From NCBI GenBank assembly GCA_903839035.1, contig CAIMAQ010000021.1, positions 1-40,074 of the forward strand: a DNA stretch of 40,074 nt. Reading direction: 5' to 3'. The stretch comes from an uncultured Opitutia bacterium. GTDB lineage: Bacteria; Verrucomicrobiota; Verrucomicrobiia; Opitutales; Opitutaceae. A program made the position numbers and the translations under genes. Positions 7,632-18,524 of this stretch are shown piece by piece; the first letter of the stretch is position 1; each line of letters starts with the position of its first letter. A model generated the notes under the pieces. It was not told where the DNA came from. It was given only the letters and a program-made list of their open reading frames with translations, and made no database searches.

Positions 7632-9236
7632 TTACTGCTGCTGGTAGCCGTGCCGCTGGAGCACCCAGGCGGCCTGGTAATCGTTGATCTCCGCGACCGT
7701 CTGGTTGCTGGCGAGCGCGTGCTGGCGCAGTGCGCGCGCGGGGTCCGGCGTCTGCAGCCGGTTGAGCGCGTTCATCGCGGCGATTTCCGTGTCCACCGCG
7801 CGGATCGCCTCGAGATCGGTGCGGATTTGTACGCGGGCGTCCTCCGTGACCTGCTTCCGCATGCCGTTCTCCAGCGCCTCGACGAATTTGTCCACGCTGC
7901 CCTGCGGTCCGACCAGCAGGTTGAGATGCTGCCAGAACGCCATCGTGGAATAGGGCCCCACGCCCATGTACTGGGGGCCGGCGCTGTGGCCGTCCATAGT
8001 CCCGCGGTAGATTTCCATCTCCGGCGGAACCTTGACGCCGCGCACCGAGGACAGCCAGCCGCTGTGGTCCATGAAGAGCTGGCCACCCTCCACGCTGGTC
8101 AGGAAGCGCAGGAAATCGAGCGCCTCCGCCTTGTGCGGGCTTTGCTTGTTGAGGTACATCTCGAAGCTCGTGCCGAGATAGCCGTCCTTGTACGGCCCCA
8201 CCACGTAGGGTCCGACCACCGGGTCGTCCTTCGTGGGCTGCGGCAGGCGCATTGCCTGCACCGGGAAGGCCGCCAGCCGCTTCAGGCTGGTCGCATCATA
8301 CGTGCCCGAATAGATGAACAGCGCCTCACCCCGGACAAATTCCTGGAGCGCATCATCCCGCGAGAGCTGGCTGAAACCCGGCCGCATCTGCTGGGTGAAC
8401 TCCCGCAGCATCGCGAACCCCGCCTTCACCTCCGGCCTCCGGTAGTTCCAACGGCCCAGCAGGTAATCGGACTGGGCCTGCCAGGGCCAGCGGGCGAGAT
8501 AACCTTCGCGGTCGAGTTCCAGACTCATGCCCGTGAGGGTCCCGAACATCACGAAATCGGCCAGCCATTGCGCATTGCTGTAGGAGCCGGCGAGCGGGTG
8601 CAGCACCACACCGGTGCGCCGGGCGTAATCATCCACCTGCGCACACAGGGTGCGGAAGTCCGCCAGCGTCACCGGCGGCGCGGCGGAGCCGGTGATTTTC
8701 TTCAGCAGCTCGCGGTTGCAGAACAGCCGGCTGCTGCCCTGCGACAGCGTCGCCCCGTAAACCTGCCCGATCTCCGGGCTCTGGCTGATCATCTCGTAAA
8801 GCCCGTCGGCAAAGGTCTGCCGCCACGGCACTTTTTCCATCGGGGTGCCGCGGTTGTACGGGTTCGTCTCGCTCATCGCCGCCGTCAACGGCTCAAAGTA
8901 CCGCACCGGCACGTCATTCATGCCCTGCAGCCAGTACGCAAACTCAATGAGGTCGGTCGCGGTGCCCCCCGTCAGGTTCGTCCGCACCCACTGCCGGTAA
9001 ACCGGCCCGGGCACCTCCACCTGCTCGACCTTCACCCGCGGGTTCAGCTCCTCGTAGCGGCGGATCACCGCGCGAATGCCGTCCGGCGGGCCCTTTTCAA
9101 TCTGCCAGTGCGCAAACCGGATTGTCACCGGCCGCGCACTCACGAGCGGCGCCGACCGCGTGAACACCCACCAAAGGGCCACGAGGTAGCACGCCGCAAA
9201 CACCGCCAGCATCAGCCGGAATTTACCCCGCCTCAT
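7632..9236 (-). CDS. extracellular solute-binding protein, family 1 type
   Basis: The 534-residue protein resembles the substrate-binding proteins of carbohydrate ABC importers. It begins with a membrane segment (about residues 8-26, LMLAVFAACYLVALWW); the embedded FAAC is a poor lipobox, so an uncleaved anchor is as likely as a lipoprotein. The family pattern VTIRFAHW..., AVIRRYEELNP and the later segments KAEALDFLRFLTS and EGGQLFMDHSGWL are visible. Start is the ATG at 9236, which overlaps the stop of the upstream gene by 4 bases (ATGA), so the two are translationally coupled. No permease or ATPase follows; the gene ends 18 bases from the convergent dehydrogenase. The ligand is probably a sugar, by family only. 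Confidence 0.85.
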   Translation of the reverse strand: MRRGKFRLMLAVFAACYLVALWWVFTRSAPLVSARPVTIRFAHWQIEKGPPDGIRAVIRRYEELNPRVKVEQVEVPGPVYRQWVRTNLTGGTATDLIEFAYWLQGMNDVPVRYFEPLTAAMSETNPYNRGTPMEKVPWRQTFADGLYEMISQSPEIGQVYGATLSQGSSRLFCNRELLKKITGSAAPPVTLADFRTLCAQVDDYARRTGVVLHPLAGSYSNAQWLADFVMFGTLTGMSLELDREGYLARWPWQAQSDYLLGRWNYRRPEVKAGFAMLREFTQQMRPGFSQLSRDDALQEFVRGEALFIYSGTYDATSLKRLAAFPVQAMRLPQPTKDDPVVGPYVVGPYKDGYLGTSFEMYLNKQSPHKAEALDFLRFLTSVEGGQLFMDHSGWLSSVRGVKVPPEMEIYRGTMDGHSAGPQYMGVGPYSTMAFWQHLNLLVGPQGSVDKFVEALENGMRKQVTEDARVQIRTDLEAIRAVDTEIAAMNALNRLQTPDPARALRQHALASNQTVAEINDYQAAWVLQRHGYQQQ

Positions 9237-10063
9237 GACGATGGCCCCTCCGCCCGTTGCGCGGCGGCGATCTCCGCCAGCTTCGCCTTCACCGTGGCCA
9301 TCCGCCCGTCCACCTCGTTCTCGGCAAGGTAGCGCTCGAAATAAACTCGCGCCTGTTCCCAATGTTTTTCCCGTCGCGACAGCTCCGCGATCTGCAGCTG
9401 CAGCTCCACGCGCCGGAGCCCCGTCAACCCGCCGATCCGGTCGGCCGCCAGCAGGTCGGCCAGCACGCCGGCCACCGGCTGCCCGTGAAAGAGCCGCCCC
9501 CGGCCGAGCACAATGAGCGCGTCGCGCTGCAGTTCCGGCTGCGTCATGCGCGGAAGCAAAGCCCCGGCCGCCGCGACGCGCGCCGCGGGGTCACCCGCCT
9601 CCGGCAACACGTAGAGGCGGAGCAGCATCAGCTTCACGAGTCCGAGCTGCGCCCAGAAACTGGCCGGACTCTTGTCCGCGAGTTGCGCGTAGATCTGCGC
9701 CGCCCGCGCCGGGTCCGGCGTGAAAAAGTGCACTTGATACAGCCGGCCGGTCAGGTAGGCAGCCGCGGCGGCAATCTCATCCCGTCCCCGCGCCAGCTCG
9801 GACAACTGCGCCTCCACGTTCCGCAAGCCCGCGTCGGTGACCGGCTGCAGGTCAATCCGCACCACCGCCTCGGCCAACGCCGCCTCGCGGCTATCCGGCC
9901 CGCCGGATTTCTGCAGCGCCCCCAGCGCATCGTTGGCCAGGTGCCGTCCGAGGTGCTCCCACGCGACCGCCACGTCCGCGTCGGTCGCCCGCACCGCCGG
10001 CGGCACGCACACCACGCCCAGCAGCAAGGACATCCAAAACGCAGCTGGGGTAACGCGGGACAC
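9233..10063 (-). CDS. secreted helical-repeat (TPR-like) protein
   Basis: The 276-residue product has an N-terminal signal peptide with hydrophobic core FWMSLLLGVVCV and a likely cut after AVRA. The mature part is Ala/Leu-rich with repeated paired helices (for example around AAAAAYLTGRLYQ and WEQARVYFERYLAE), as in TPR or Sel1-type solenoids, although strict TPR consensus repeats cannot be assigned. The start is the GTG at 10063, which gives the better signal peptide; an ATG at 10033 is possible. It is coupled by a 4-base overlap to the solute-binding protein, so a shared envelope role, such as presenting or assembling a binding complex, is an inference. It is not a family I can name. Confidence 0.7.
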   Translation of the reverse strand: MSRVTPAAFWMSLLLGVVCVPPAVRATDADVAVAWEHLGRHLANDALGALQKSGGPDSREAALAEAVVRIDLQPVTDAGLRNVEAQLSELARGRDEIAAAAAYLTGRLYQVHFFTPDPARAAQIYAQLADKSPASFWAQLGLVKLMLLRLYVLPEAGDPAARVAAAGALLPRMTQPELQRDALIVLGRGRLFHGQPVAGVLADLLAADRIGGLTGLRRVELQLQIAELSRREKHWEQARVYFERYLAENEVDGRMATVKAKLAEIAAAQRAEGPSS

Positions 10064-10182
10064 GCCCCCACGGTGAAAGGTTGCCCGGAGACGACAAGCC
10101 TCGGTTTGGGAATTAGGGCGGGCGTGGCCGCGGGGCGCGACGGTTTGGCCGACAGGGCAAATCCTTCGGTTGAACCATCAGC

Positions 10183-10316
10183 GGTGGGGCGGGTCTCTGT
10201 CCCGCCCTTGGAGCCGCGACGCCTTCGTCGCGTTCTGAACGCATACGCGGTGAGGGCGCGGCGTCCCCATGCAAAATCAACCCTCGAGCCAGGGCGGGGC
10301 AGAGACCCGCCCTACC
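10183..10316. repeat. long inverted repeat, GGGTCTCTGNCCCGCC family
   Basis: Arms at 10183-10208 and 10291-10316 are reverse complements at 24 of 26 positions. Each arm can also fold on itself (GGCGGG with CCCGCC around TCTCTGT). The 82-base loop holds a second small hairpin, GCGACG and CGTCGC around CCTT. It lies in the gap between two minus-strand genes and ends six bases from the stop codon of the isomerase gene at 10323. A related arm is present at 31353-31378. There is no T tract, so it is not a standard terminator. Confidence 0.8.
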
Positions 10317-10322
10317 CCGGAA

Positions 10323-11210
10323 TCACACCGACTGCAGGCAGTCCCGCGCGGCGAGGAAACCGCGCTTCTCGCCGTCAACCGTGCCGTTGTAGTCCACATC
10401 CTCGAGCTCGATGGACACGAAGCCGCCGAAGTTCGCGGACTTCAGCACGGTGAAGATCTTCGTCCACGGCGCCGCGCCCGCGCCCGGGATCGTGTAGCGC
10501 CAGAACGGGCCGCCCCACGGCAGGCCCGCGGCGAACACCGGCGCCTGCTCGGTGCCGAGGTGGTAGAGCCGTTCCGCGTCAATGAAGGTGTCCTTGCCGT
10601 GCACATGCACGACGTGCGGCGCGAACTCCGACACGAAGCGCAGCGGATCGATGCCCATGCGGAGCAGGTGCGAGGGGTCGTAGTTGATGCCGTACGCCGG
10701 AGAATTCATCTCCTTGAGGAACGCGCGGTACGATTCCGGCGTGCAACATTGCGCATTGCAGCCCGGCCAGCCTTCGACGGAGAGCTTCGTCTTCGTCTCC
10801 TTGAGCACGTCGCGCAGCGCGCCGTACGTTTCGACCATGTAGCCAAACGTCTCCTTGCGGGGAAGTTTTTCATCCTCCGCGAGCATGACGATGAAGAACA
10901 GCTTCACGCCCGCCGCCGCGCTGTCGCGGATCATCTTCTGCGCCAGCGCGACCGTGGCCTTCCGTTTGCCCGCATCGGCCGACATCATGCCGAACCATTC
11001 CGGGCCGAACAGATCGATCGTGCCGATGGGCAGCCCGCCCTGCTGGAACGCCGGCACCTGGGGCAGCCGGTTGGCGCCCACGTCGATGCAGTTGAAGCCG
11101 TTCGCCGTGGCCCACGTCGCGACGTCGCCGGCGGCCAGCTTGTCGAATTCACCGGTCATGCGGATGCCGATGGGAAAGCCACCGGTCTTGGTTTTGGCGG
11201 AGGTGCTCAT
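10323..11210 (-). CDS. sugar phosphate isomerase/epimerase (xylose-isomerase-like TIM barrel)
   Basis: The 295-residue cytosolic protein belongs to the AP-endonuclease-2/xylose isomerase-like TIM-barrel group. Motifs that probably carry the divalent-metal ligands are KLSVEGWPG (Glu), GINYDPSHLLRMGIDP (Asp and His), VVHVHGKD (His) and FVSIELEDVDY (Glu) near the end. Such enzymes isomerise or epimerise keto-sugars or inositol derivatives; the exact substrate is not readable. The ATG at 11210 overlaps the upstream stop by 4 bases (ATGA), so it is coupled to the paralogous gene at 11207-12049. The frame is open upstream to 11465 but that translation is Arg-rich and out of register with the fold. 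Confidence 0.88.
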   Translation of the reverse strand: MSTSAKTKTGGFPIGIRMTGEFDKLAAGDVATWATANGFNCIDVGANRLPQVPAFQQGGLPIGTIDLFGPEWFGMMSADAGKRKATVALAQKMIRDSAAAGVKLFFIVMLAEDEKLPRKETFGYMVETYGALRDVLKETKTKLSVEGWPGCNAQCCTPESYRAFLKEMNSPAYGINYDPSHLLRMGIDPLRFVSEFAPHVVHVHGKDTFIDAERLYHLGTEQAPVFAAGLPWGGPFWRYTIPGAGAAPWTKIFTVLKSANFGGFVSIELEDVDYNGTVDGEKRGFLAARDCLQSV

Positions 11211-12049
11211 GGGAGTTGGGAAAAGACGGTTTGCATCGCGGCGAACATTTTCTGGCACGCGGCTGCGGGCGGCATCGCCCAGAGCTCGTCGTTGAACATC
11301 TCGATCGCGTAGTTGCCCTTGTAGCCGAATTTCTCGAAGCGGCCGAAGAGATCGACGAGGTTGTACGCGCTCGCCGGGTCGCCGGGCAGGAGGCGCGCCG
11401 TGTTGCAGTCGGTCGTTTCCGCCGGCGTCATCGGCATGTTGTCCACGTGCACGTGTTTGATCCACTTCGCGGTCTCCGCGGTGATGTGCTCCGTCTTGCT
11501 CGGCGTGCAGTGGAAGTGCGCCGGGTCGAACAGTACGCCGACGTTGGCGGCGCCCGAGCGTTGCGCGATCTCCACCACGGAGAGGAAGGTCTTCACCATG
11601 CCCCAGTTGAACTCGATGGCCATGGTCACATTGAACGGCTTGATGCGGTCGGCGACGGCCTTGGCGGCCTCGGCCATGCGTTCGATCACGTTGGGCACGT
11701 CCTTCGCCGCCGGCCAGTTGATGTAGTCGGTGCCGACCACCATCATCGAGCCGCCCAGCTGGGCGATCAGCTCGGCGTTGGCGACGTGCTCGTCCTGGCT
11801 CTGCTTGATCTCGGCCGGGGTGCCCAGGCCGACGAGGTTCTGGTTGAAGCCGCCGGAAACGCTAATCTTGTGCCCGTTGATGATCGCCCGGGCCTGCGCG
11901 GGGGTCATCCCCTTCGCGAGCTCCCGCCGGATCTGGTCGAGCGGGCACTCAATCGTGCGAAAGCCCGCGCCGGCGGCGGCGGCGGCCATTTCCTCGAGGT
12001 TGGAAAACTTGATGGAGACGGTGTTGAGACCGAGTCGGTTGATATTCAT
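11207..12049 (-). CDS. sugar phosphate isomerase/epimerase, second paralogue
   Basis: The 280-residue protein is a hydroxypyruvate-isomerase/xylose-isomerase-like TIM barrel. Expected metal-site positions appear in VTMAIEFNWG (Glu), VGVLFDPAHFHC (Asp, His), IKHVHVDNMP (His, Asp) and YAIEMFNDE (Glu). It begins at the ATG at 12049 (MNINRLGLNT) and ends in an ATGA overlap with the next isomerase. Two TIM-barrel isomerases in tandem with a Gfo/Idh/MocA dehydrogenase upstream suggest a pathway that oxidises, isomerises and cleaves an unusual sugar or cyclitol, an inference from context. The substrate is unknown. Confidence 0.87.
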   Translation of the reverse strand: MNINRLGLNTVSIKFSNLEEMAAAAAGAGFRTIECPLDQIRRELAKGMTPAQARAIINGHKISVSGGFNQNLVGLGTPAEIKQSQDEHVANAELIAQLGGSMMVVGTDYINWPAAKDVPNVIERMAEAAKAVADRIKPFNVTMAIEFNWGMVKTFLSVVEIAQRSGAANVGVLFDPAHFHCTPSKTEHITAETAKWIKHVHVDNMPMTPAETTDCNTARLLPGDPASAYNLVDLFGRFEKFGYKGNYAIEMFNDELWAMPPAAACQKMFAAMQTVFSQLP

Positions 12050-12075
12050 GGGGGTAAAAATGAGGAAGGGTTGTT

Positions 12076-12154
12076 AACCGCGAATGGACGCAAATGAACG
12101 CGAATGCAGAAAAGCTCGGGAGCTCTCCGTTTCGATTCGCGTCCATTCGCGGTT
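12076..12154. repeat. inverted repeat, CGCGAATGGA family
   Basis: Arms at 12076-12095 and 12135-12154 match at 19 of 20 positions as reverse complements. The left side reads as three degenerate 10-bp units (CGCGAATGGA, CGCAAATGAA, CGCGAATGCA). The centre contains a small AGCT-based palindrome around 12113-12125. It occupies most of the 118-base gap between the isomerase gene and the Gfo/Idh gene, both on the minus strand. There is no T tract. Confidence 0.85.
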
Positions 12155-12167
12155 CAAAAAATCCGGC

Positions 12168-13241
12168 TCAGAAGCTGAGCTTGATGCCTGCGCCCTTCTG
12201 CTGGAGGCGGAGGAAGTCGCGCGCGATCTCGAGGTCCTTGGTCGCCTCGGCGGCGGTGCAGAGCGGGGTTTTTTCGCCTTGGACGGCGCGAATGAAGTTC
12301 GCGGCCTGCGAGCGCATGGCGTGCCACGGCGCAAAGACCGGCTCGATGAGCTTCGGCGTCTCGCTGCCGCCGAGGTCCTCGAACACCTGCAGCTTGCCCG
12401 GCCGGTCGATCACCATCGGCGCCGGCAGATCGAGCTTGAGGTAACCCTTGTCGAAGCCGACGAGCGCCGACTCCTGCCAGTCCTGGGTCGTATGATAGGG
12501 CGCCATCTCCAGGATGCCCGACACGCCGCTCGTCGAGCGGATGCCCATGTACTGGCCGTTCTCGTCGGCCACGGTGACCTTGAAATCCTCGCCGAGCAGG
12601 TAGCGCAGCAGGTTGATCTGGTGGATGTAGAAATTCGTCAGCTCGAAATTCCGCTTGGCGCCTTCCGCATCAAATCCCGCCGGCGGCGCGTCCGCCTTCA
12701 TGTCCGGGTATTTCTCGTCCGTGACGATGCGGGTGGAGAAGCCCTCGGCGTCCCACTTGCCGGGCGGCATCGTGACGCGGACGTAGCGCATCTGGCCAAA
12801 TTTGCCCGAGGCCTTCCATTCGCGGATCTTTTCGGCCGCGGCGACGGAGGCGAGGTCACTGCGCTTGTGGTAGGCCACGTAAACCGGCGCCGAGTGCTGC
12901 TGGGAGAGGGCCGTGAGATTTTCCGCGATCTCGACGCTGTGCGCGAGGGGCTTCTCGATCATGATCGGTTTGCCCGCCGCGATCACCGCCGGGAGCAGGC
13001 CACCGTGGAACCAGAAGCACTGGATCGCGACAAACGCGTCCACCTTCGCCTTCGCAATCAGCTCGGCATCGGTGGCGTACACCTCGGGAATGTTCCAGTG
13101 CTTGGCGACCTGCGCCGCGAGCTGCGGTCGCAGTTCCGCCATGGCGACGACCTCGCAGTTGGGAAGGGTCGCGTAATTGCGCAGGTGCGCCATCTGACCC
13201 ATGTTGCCGGTGCCGATGAAACCCAGTCGGATTTTTTTCAT
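12168..13241 (-). CDS. Gfo/Idh/MocA-family NAD(P)-dependent oxidoreductase
   Basis: The 357-residue cytosolic enzyme has an N-terminal Rossmann domain with GTGNMG at 10-15 and the family signature EKPLA at 96-100. It is followed by the mixed alpha/beta C-terminal domain (about 130-340). Members oxidise or reduce carbon-bound hydroxyls of sugars and inositols. A Lys in the EKP motif is present; the catalytic His usually near NFYIHQINLLRYL is plausible (YIHQ). The start at 13241 (MKKIRLGFIG) is preferred to the ATG at 13265. It is the first gene of the minus-strand sugar module and lies upstream of the two isomerases, separated from them by an inverted repeat. Confidence 0.92.
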   Translation of the reverse strand: MKKIRLGFIGTGNMGQMAHLRNYATLPNCEVVAMAELRPQLAAQVAKHWNIPEVYATDAELIAKAKVDAFVAIQCFWFHGGLLPAVIAAGKPIMIEKPLAHSVEIAENLTALSQQHSAPVYVAYHKRSDLASVAAAEKIREWKASGKFGQMRYVRVTMPPGKWDAEGFSTRIVTDEKYPDMKADAPPAGFDAEGAKRNFELTNFYIHQINLLRYLLGEDFKVTVADENGQYMGIRSTSGVSGILEMAPYHTTQDWQESALVGFDKGYLKLDLPAPMVIDRPGKLQVFEDLGGSETPKLIEPVFAPWHAMRSQAANFIRAVQGEKTPLCTAAEATKDLEIARDFLRLQQKGAGIKLSF

Positions 13242-13620
13242 GAACGTAAGTTGAGAAAGCCGCAAAACCTAAGCCGTCCTGTGACGAGGGATAAGCGCAG
13301 CACTCCGCCGGGCGGCGGGGATGGCGTAAAGCTGAATCCGACGGCGATGGCAGCAATGACACAATGCGCTCGCTCACCTCCGCGCGGGCCAATCGCCGGG
13401 GATTCACCCGTTTCCCAGCTAAAAACACCGTAAGGGAATCCCCAAGGTAATCGCGCCTGCGGACCCAAAACGGGTCCGATTCGGAGATGTTATCGGTAAT
13501 GACCTGATGCCAAGTACTTTAAATTACTAGATAATGTACCCTAGACGGAAATGGTCAAAACCTGAGCTGCGTTGCACCTCGTGTCCACCGGCGGAAATTC
13601 GGCTTCTGCACGTCGGCCAA
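13242..13620. other. intergenic region without a supported gene
   Basis: This stretch lies upstream of the Gfo/Idh gene and contains no protein-like frame. A hairpin is visible at 13460-13478 (CGGACCC and GGGTCCG around AAAAC). Past 13480 the composition turns markedly AT-rich, with a patch at 13510-13545 that includes GTACTTTAAATTACTAG and ATAATGTACC, suggesting a promoter region. It probably belonged to the gene whose remnant starts at 13621. Confidence 0.4.
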
Positions 13621-13740
13621 ATGAAGACCGCGCAAATTCGATTGCTGGCTGTGTCCGGGGTGTTGGCACTCACCGCCCACTCGCAGACTGCCATCTATTG
13701 GAATTTCAGCGGCGGGTCCGAGGGGCCGGGCAACTGCGCC
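13621..13740 (+). pseudogene. remnant of a secreted protein gene, PEP-CTERM-like leader
   Basis: An ATG at 13621 encodes a good signal peptide (MKTAQIRLLAVSGVLALTA, with a likely cut after HSQ). The next residues are TAIYWNFSGGSEG. The string IYWNF just after the signal is, as I recall, common at the start of PEP-CTERM-type exported proteins of Verrucomicrobiota. After about 40 residues the translation becomes Arg/Ser/Pro-rich and runs out of frame into the start of the aminopeptidase gene, so the rest of the protein is missing. The AT-rich region upstream could be its old promoter. The end coordinate is approximate. It could also be a short real peptide, which seems less likely. Confidence 0.5.
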
Positions 13741-13862
13741 GCCTTAAACCCGCGGGCAGCTGAGTCGAAGCGGCCCGGCCAGTCTTCCGGCCGAAGGTCG
13801 TCGGAACGATGGCGGCACTTTAGTTTTTGCCTGACACGACGCCCGGCCCCAGTGTCGGCCCC

Positions 13863-15137
13863 ATGTCCACGTTTCTCTCCGGCCGGCGCGCACGGATCGC
13901 GGCGGCTCTTTCTCTTGGCGATGCCGTCCTGCTCGTCGGCGCCGGTGAGCCCGTACCGCTGCCCGAGGGCAGCGACCAGACCTACCCGTTTCGCTCGCAC
14001 GCCGAATACTACTACCTCACCGCGCAGGAATGTCCGGGCGGGGTCGTCGCCTACGATCCGCACGACGGTGCCGGCGGCTGGGTCTCTTTCGTTCCCGATG
14101 TCACCGAGGGTGAACGCGTCTGGGAGGGCCGCGCGCAACTCCCCGGCGCCTCCGTCGCCACGCTCGAGCCCTGGCTCACCTCGCGCCGCGGCCGGCCGAT
14201 CGTGATGCTCGGCGCGCCGCTCCGCGGCGTGCTCGCCGACGAGACCCGCACGCTCCAGGCCCGGGAACAGCTGAAGCACGCCCGCCGGTTGAAGGACGCC
14301 ACCGAAACCGCCCTGCTGCGCCGCACCGCCGTCGCCACCGCCGCGGGTTATGAACAGATGCGGGCCAGCCTGCGCCCCGGCGTCACCGAGCGCGCCCTGC
14401 AGATCGAACTTGAGACCGGCTTTTTCCGCGCCGGCGGCGACCGGCCCGGTTACGGCAGCATCGTCGGCCTCGGCGCCAACTCCGCCATCCTGCATTCCAC
14501 GCCCAGTTCGCGCGCCGCGGTCACGGGGGATTTCCTTCTTGTGGATGCCGGCGCCGAGATCGGGCGCTACATGAGCGATGTCACGCGCACCTACGTCGTG
14601 GGCACGCCCTCGGCCTTCCAGCGTGACCTCTACCAGATCGTCCTCGCCGTCGAGGCGCACGCCCTCGCGCGCTGCGTGCCGGGCGCGGAATGGCGCGAAG
14701 TCCACCTCGCCGCCGCCGTCGAGCTGACCGCCGGCCTCGTCAGCCTGGGCGTGATGCGTGGCGCGGCCGAATCCCTCGTCGAGCAGGAGGCGCATACCTT
14801 GTTTTTCCCGCATGGACTCGGCCACATGGTCGGCCTCGGCGTGCGCGATGGCAGCGGGATGGAACCGGGCCGCACCAAGTCTCCCCGCGCCAGCCTTTCG
14901 ACCCTGCGCATGGACCTCCCCCTCCGGCCGGGCTACGTTGTCACAGTTGAACCCGGCCTCTATTTCATCCCCGCCCTGCTCAACGACCCAAAGCGCCGCG
15001 AGCGCTTCCGCGATGCCGTCAACTGGCCGCTGGTCGAGTCGCACCTCTCGCTCGGCGGCGTGCGGATCGAGGACAACGTGCTGGTGACCGCCGGCGCCCC
15101 CGAGAACCTCACCGCCGCCATCCCAAAGACGTTATAG
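13863..15137 (+). CDS. Xaa-Pro aminopeptidase, M24B family
   Basis: The 424-residue protein is a cytosolic metallopeptidase that removes an N-terminal residue preceding proline. An N-terminal aminopeptidase P domain (about 1-130) includes FRSHAEYYYLTA. The pita-bread domain follows, with all five expected metal ligands: Asp228 and Asp239 (VDAGAEIGRYMSD), His321 (HGLGH), Glu373 (TVEPG) and Glu403 (RIEDN). Length matches PepP. The start at 13863 (MSTFLSGRR) is taken because the extra residues from 13827 are not conserved-looking. It stands alone on the plus strand, with a long inverted repeat after the stop. Confidence 0.93.
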   Translation: MSTFLSGRRARIAAALSLGDAVLLVGAGEPVPLPEGSDQTYPFRSHAEYYYLTAQECPGGVVAYDPHDGAGGWVSFVPDVTEGERVWEGRAQLPGASVATLEPWLTSRRGRPIVMLGAPLRGVLADETRTLQAREQLKHARRLKDATETALLRRTAVATAAGYEQMRASLRPGVTERALQIELETGFFRAGGDRPGYGSIVGLGANSAILHSTPSSRAAVTGDFLLVDAGAEIGRYMSDVTRTYVVGTPSAFQRDLYQIVLAVEAHALARCVPGAEWREVHLAAAVELTAGLVSLGVMRGAAESLVEQEAHTLFFPHGLGHMVGLGVRDGSGMEPGRTKSPRASLSTLRMDLPLRPGYVVTVEPGLYFIPALLNDPKRRERFRDAVNWPLVESHLSLGGVRIEDNVLVTAGAPENLTAAIPKTL

Positions 15138-15148
15138 GACCTGTTATT

Positions 15149-15257
15149 GCCCACGGAACACATAGAAAACACGGAAGGCATCCGACTGATCAATTCCCGC
15201 TTTCGGAGGTGGTTGGCCCAGGGTTTTCATTCCGTGTGTTCCGTGGGTTTCGTGGGC
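15149..15257. repeat. inverted repeat, CACGGAACA family
   Basis: Arms at 15149-15176 and 15230-15257 are reverse complements at 23 of 28 positions. Each arm is three degenerate 9-bp units, for example CACGGAACA, CATAGAAAA, CACGGAA on the left. It begins 12 bases after the aminopeptidase stop codon and ends about 50 bases before the next start codon. The same family is found nested inside larger repeats at 21511-21593 and 24675-24776. Confidence 0.82.
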
Positions 15258-15307
15258 AAAAATTTTCCGTGGACAAGCCCCGGGTTCCTGCTCTCCCTTG
15301 GACCCTC

Positions 15308-15544
15308 ATGGAGCAGCCCACCGAAAAATTCACCACGCCCCTCAGCCTCGTCGTCGACGTCGTGCTGCTGGTCCTGTTTTTCGCCTATCTTTTCAGCGTG
15401 CTGAAGTCGCATGTGCCCTCGGGCAACCCGAAGATGATCACCCTCTGGGCCGCCCTCGCCGCCTCCTGCCTGACCGGCGTGTTCTGGCTCGCCCTGCAGA
15501 TGTTCCGCGTGGTGTTCCGCGCCTACCGCGCCGCGAACAAGTAA
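15308..15544 (+). CDS. small membrane protein, two predicted helices
   Basis: The 78-residue product starts at the ATG at 15308 (MEQPTEKF). Two hydrophobic segments are clear: about residues 15-34 ([18 protein letters not shown]) and about 44-66 ([19 protein letters not shown]). A polar loop containing SHVPSGNPK lies between them and a short basic tail (FRAYRAANK) follows, so both ends are probably cytoplasmic. No family is recognised. It is followed by a good terminator at 15566-15592, which supports it as a real transcription unit. Confidence 0.7.
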   Translation: MEQPTEKFTTPLSLVVDVVLLVLFFAYLFSVLKSHVPSGNPKMITLWAALAASCLTGVFWLALQMFRVVFRAYRAANK

Positions 15545-15565
15545 CGCAGGTTCGGGCGGATGCCG

Positions 15566-15592
15566 GGCGGGGTCGCCTAACCCCGCCTTTTT
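15566..15592 (+). terminator. intrinsic terminator
   Basis: The stem GGCGGGGT (15566-15573) pairs perfectly with ACCCCGCC (15580-15587) around a 6-base loop, and five T residues follow. It lies 22 bases after the stop codon of the small membrane protein gene and upstream of the pyruvate phosphate dikinase gene. Confidence 0.85.
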
Positions 15593-15665
15593 CATGCCCG
15601 GAGCCGGGCTTCTGATGACACCCGGCGGGAGCGGCGACTCCCGTCCGACATTTCTGGCTGAACGG

Positions 15666-15693
15666 TTGACAGCCCCCGCCGCCAAGCTATGCC
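15666..15693 (+). promoter_or_regulatory. putative sigma-70 promoter of ppdK
   Basis: A consensus -35 box TTGACA (15666-15671) is followed after 16 bases by TATGCC (15688-15693), a weak -10 box. A start point near 15700 would leave a leader of about 50 bases before the start codon at 15753. The position, right after a terminator, fits. The -10 match is poor, so this is provisional. Confidence 0.4.
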
Positions 15694-15752
15694 GTTGCCC
15701 TCTGCGTGCCCGCTCCGGGCCGATGATTTTTAACCGCGAAATCCACCATTCC

Positions 15753-18521
<2,769 letters not shown>

Positions 18522-18524
18522 AGC

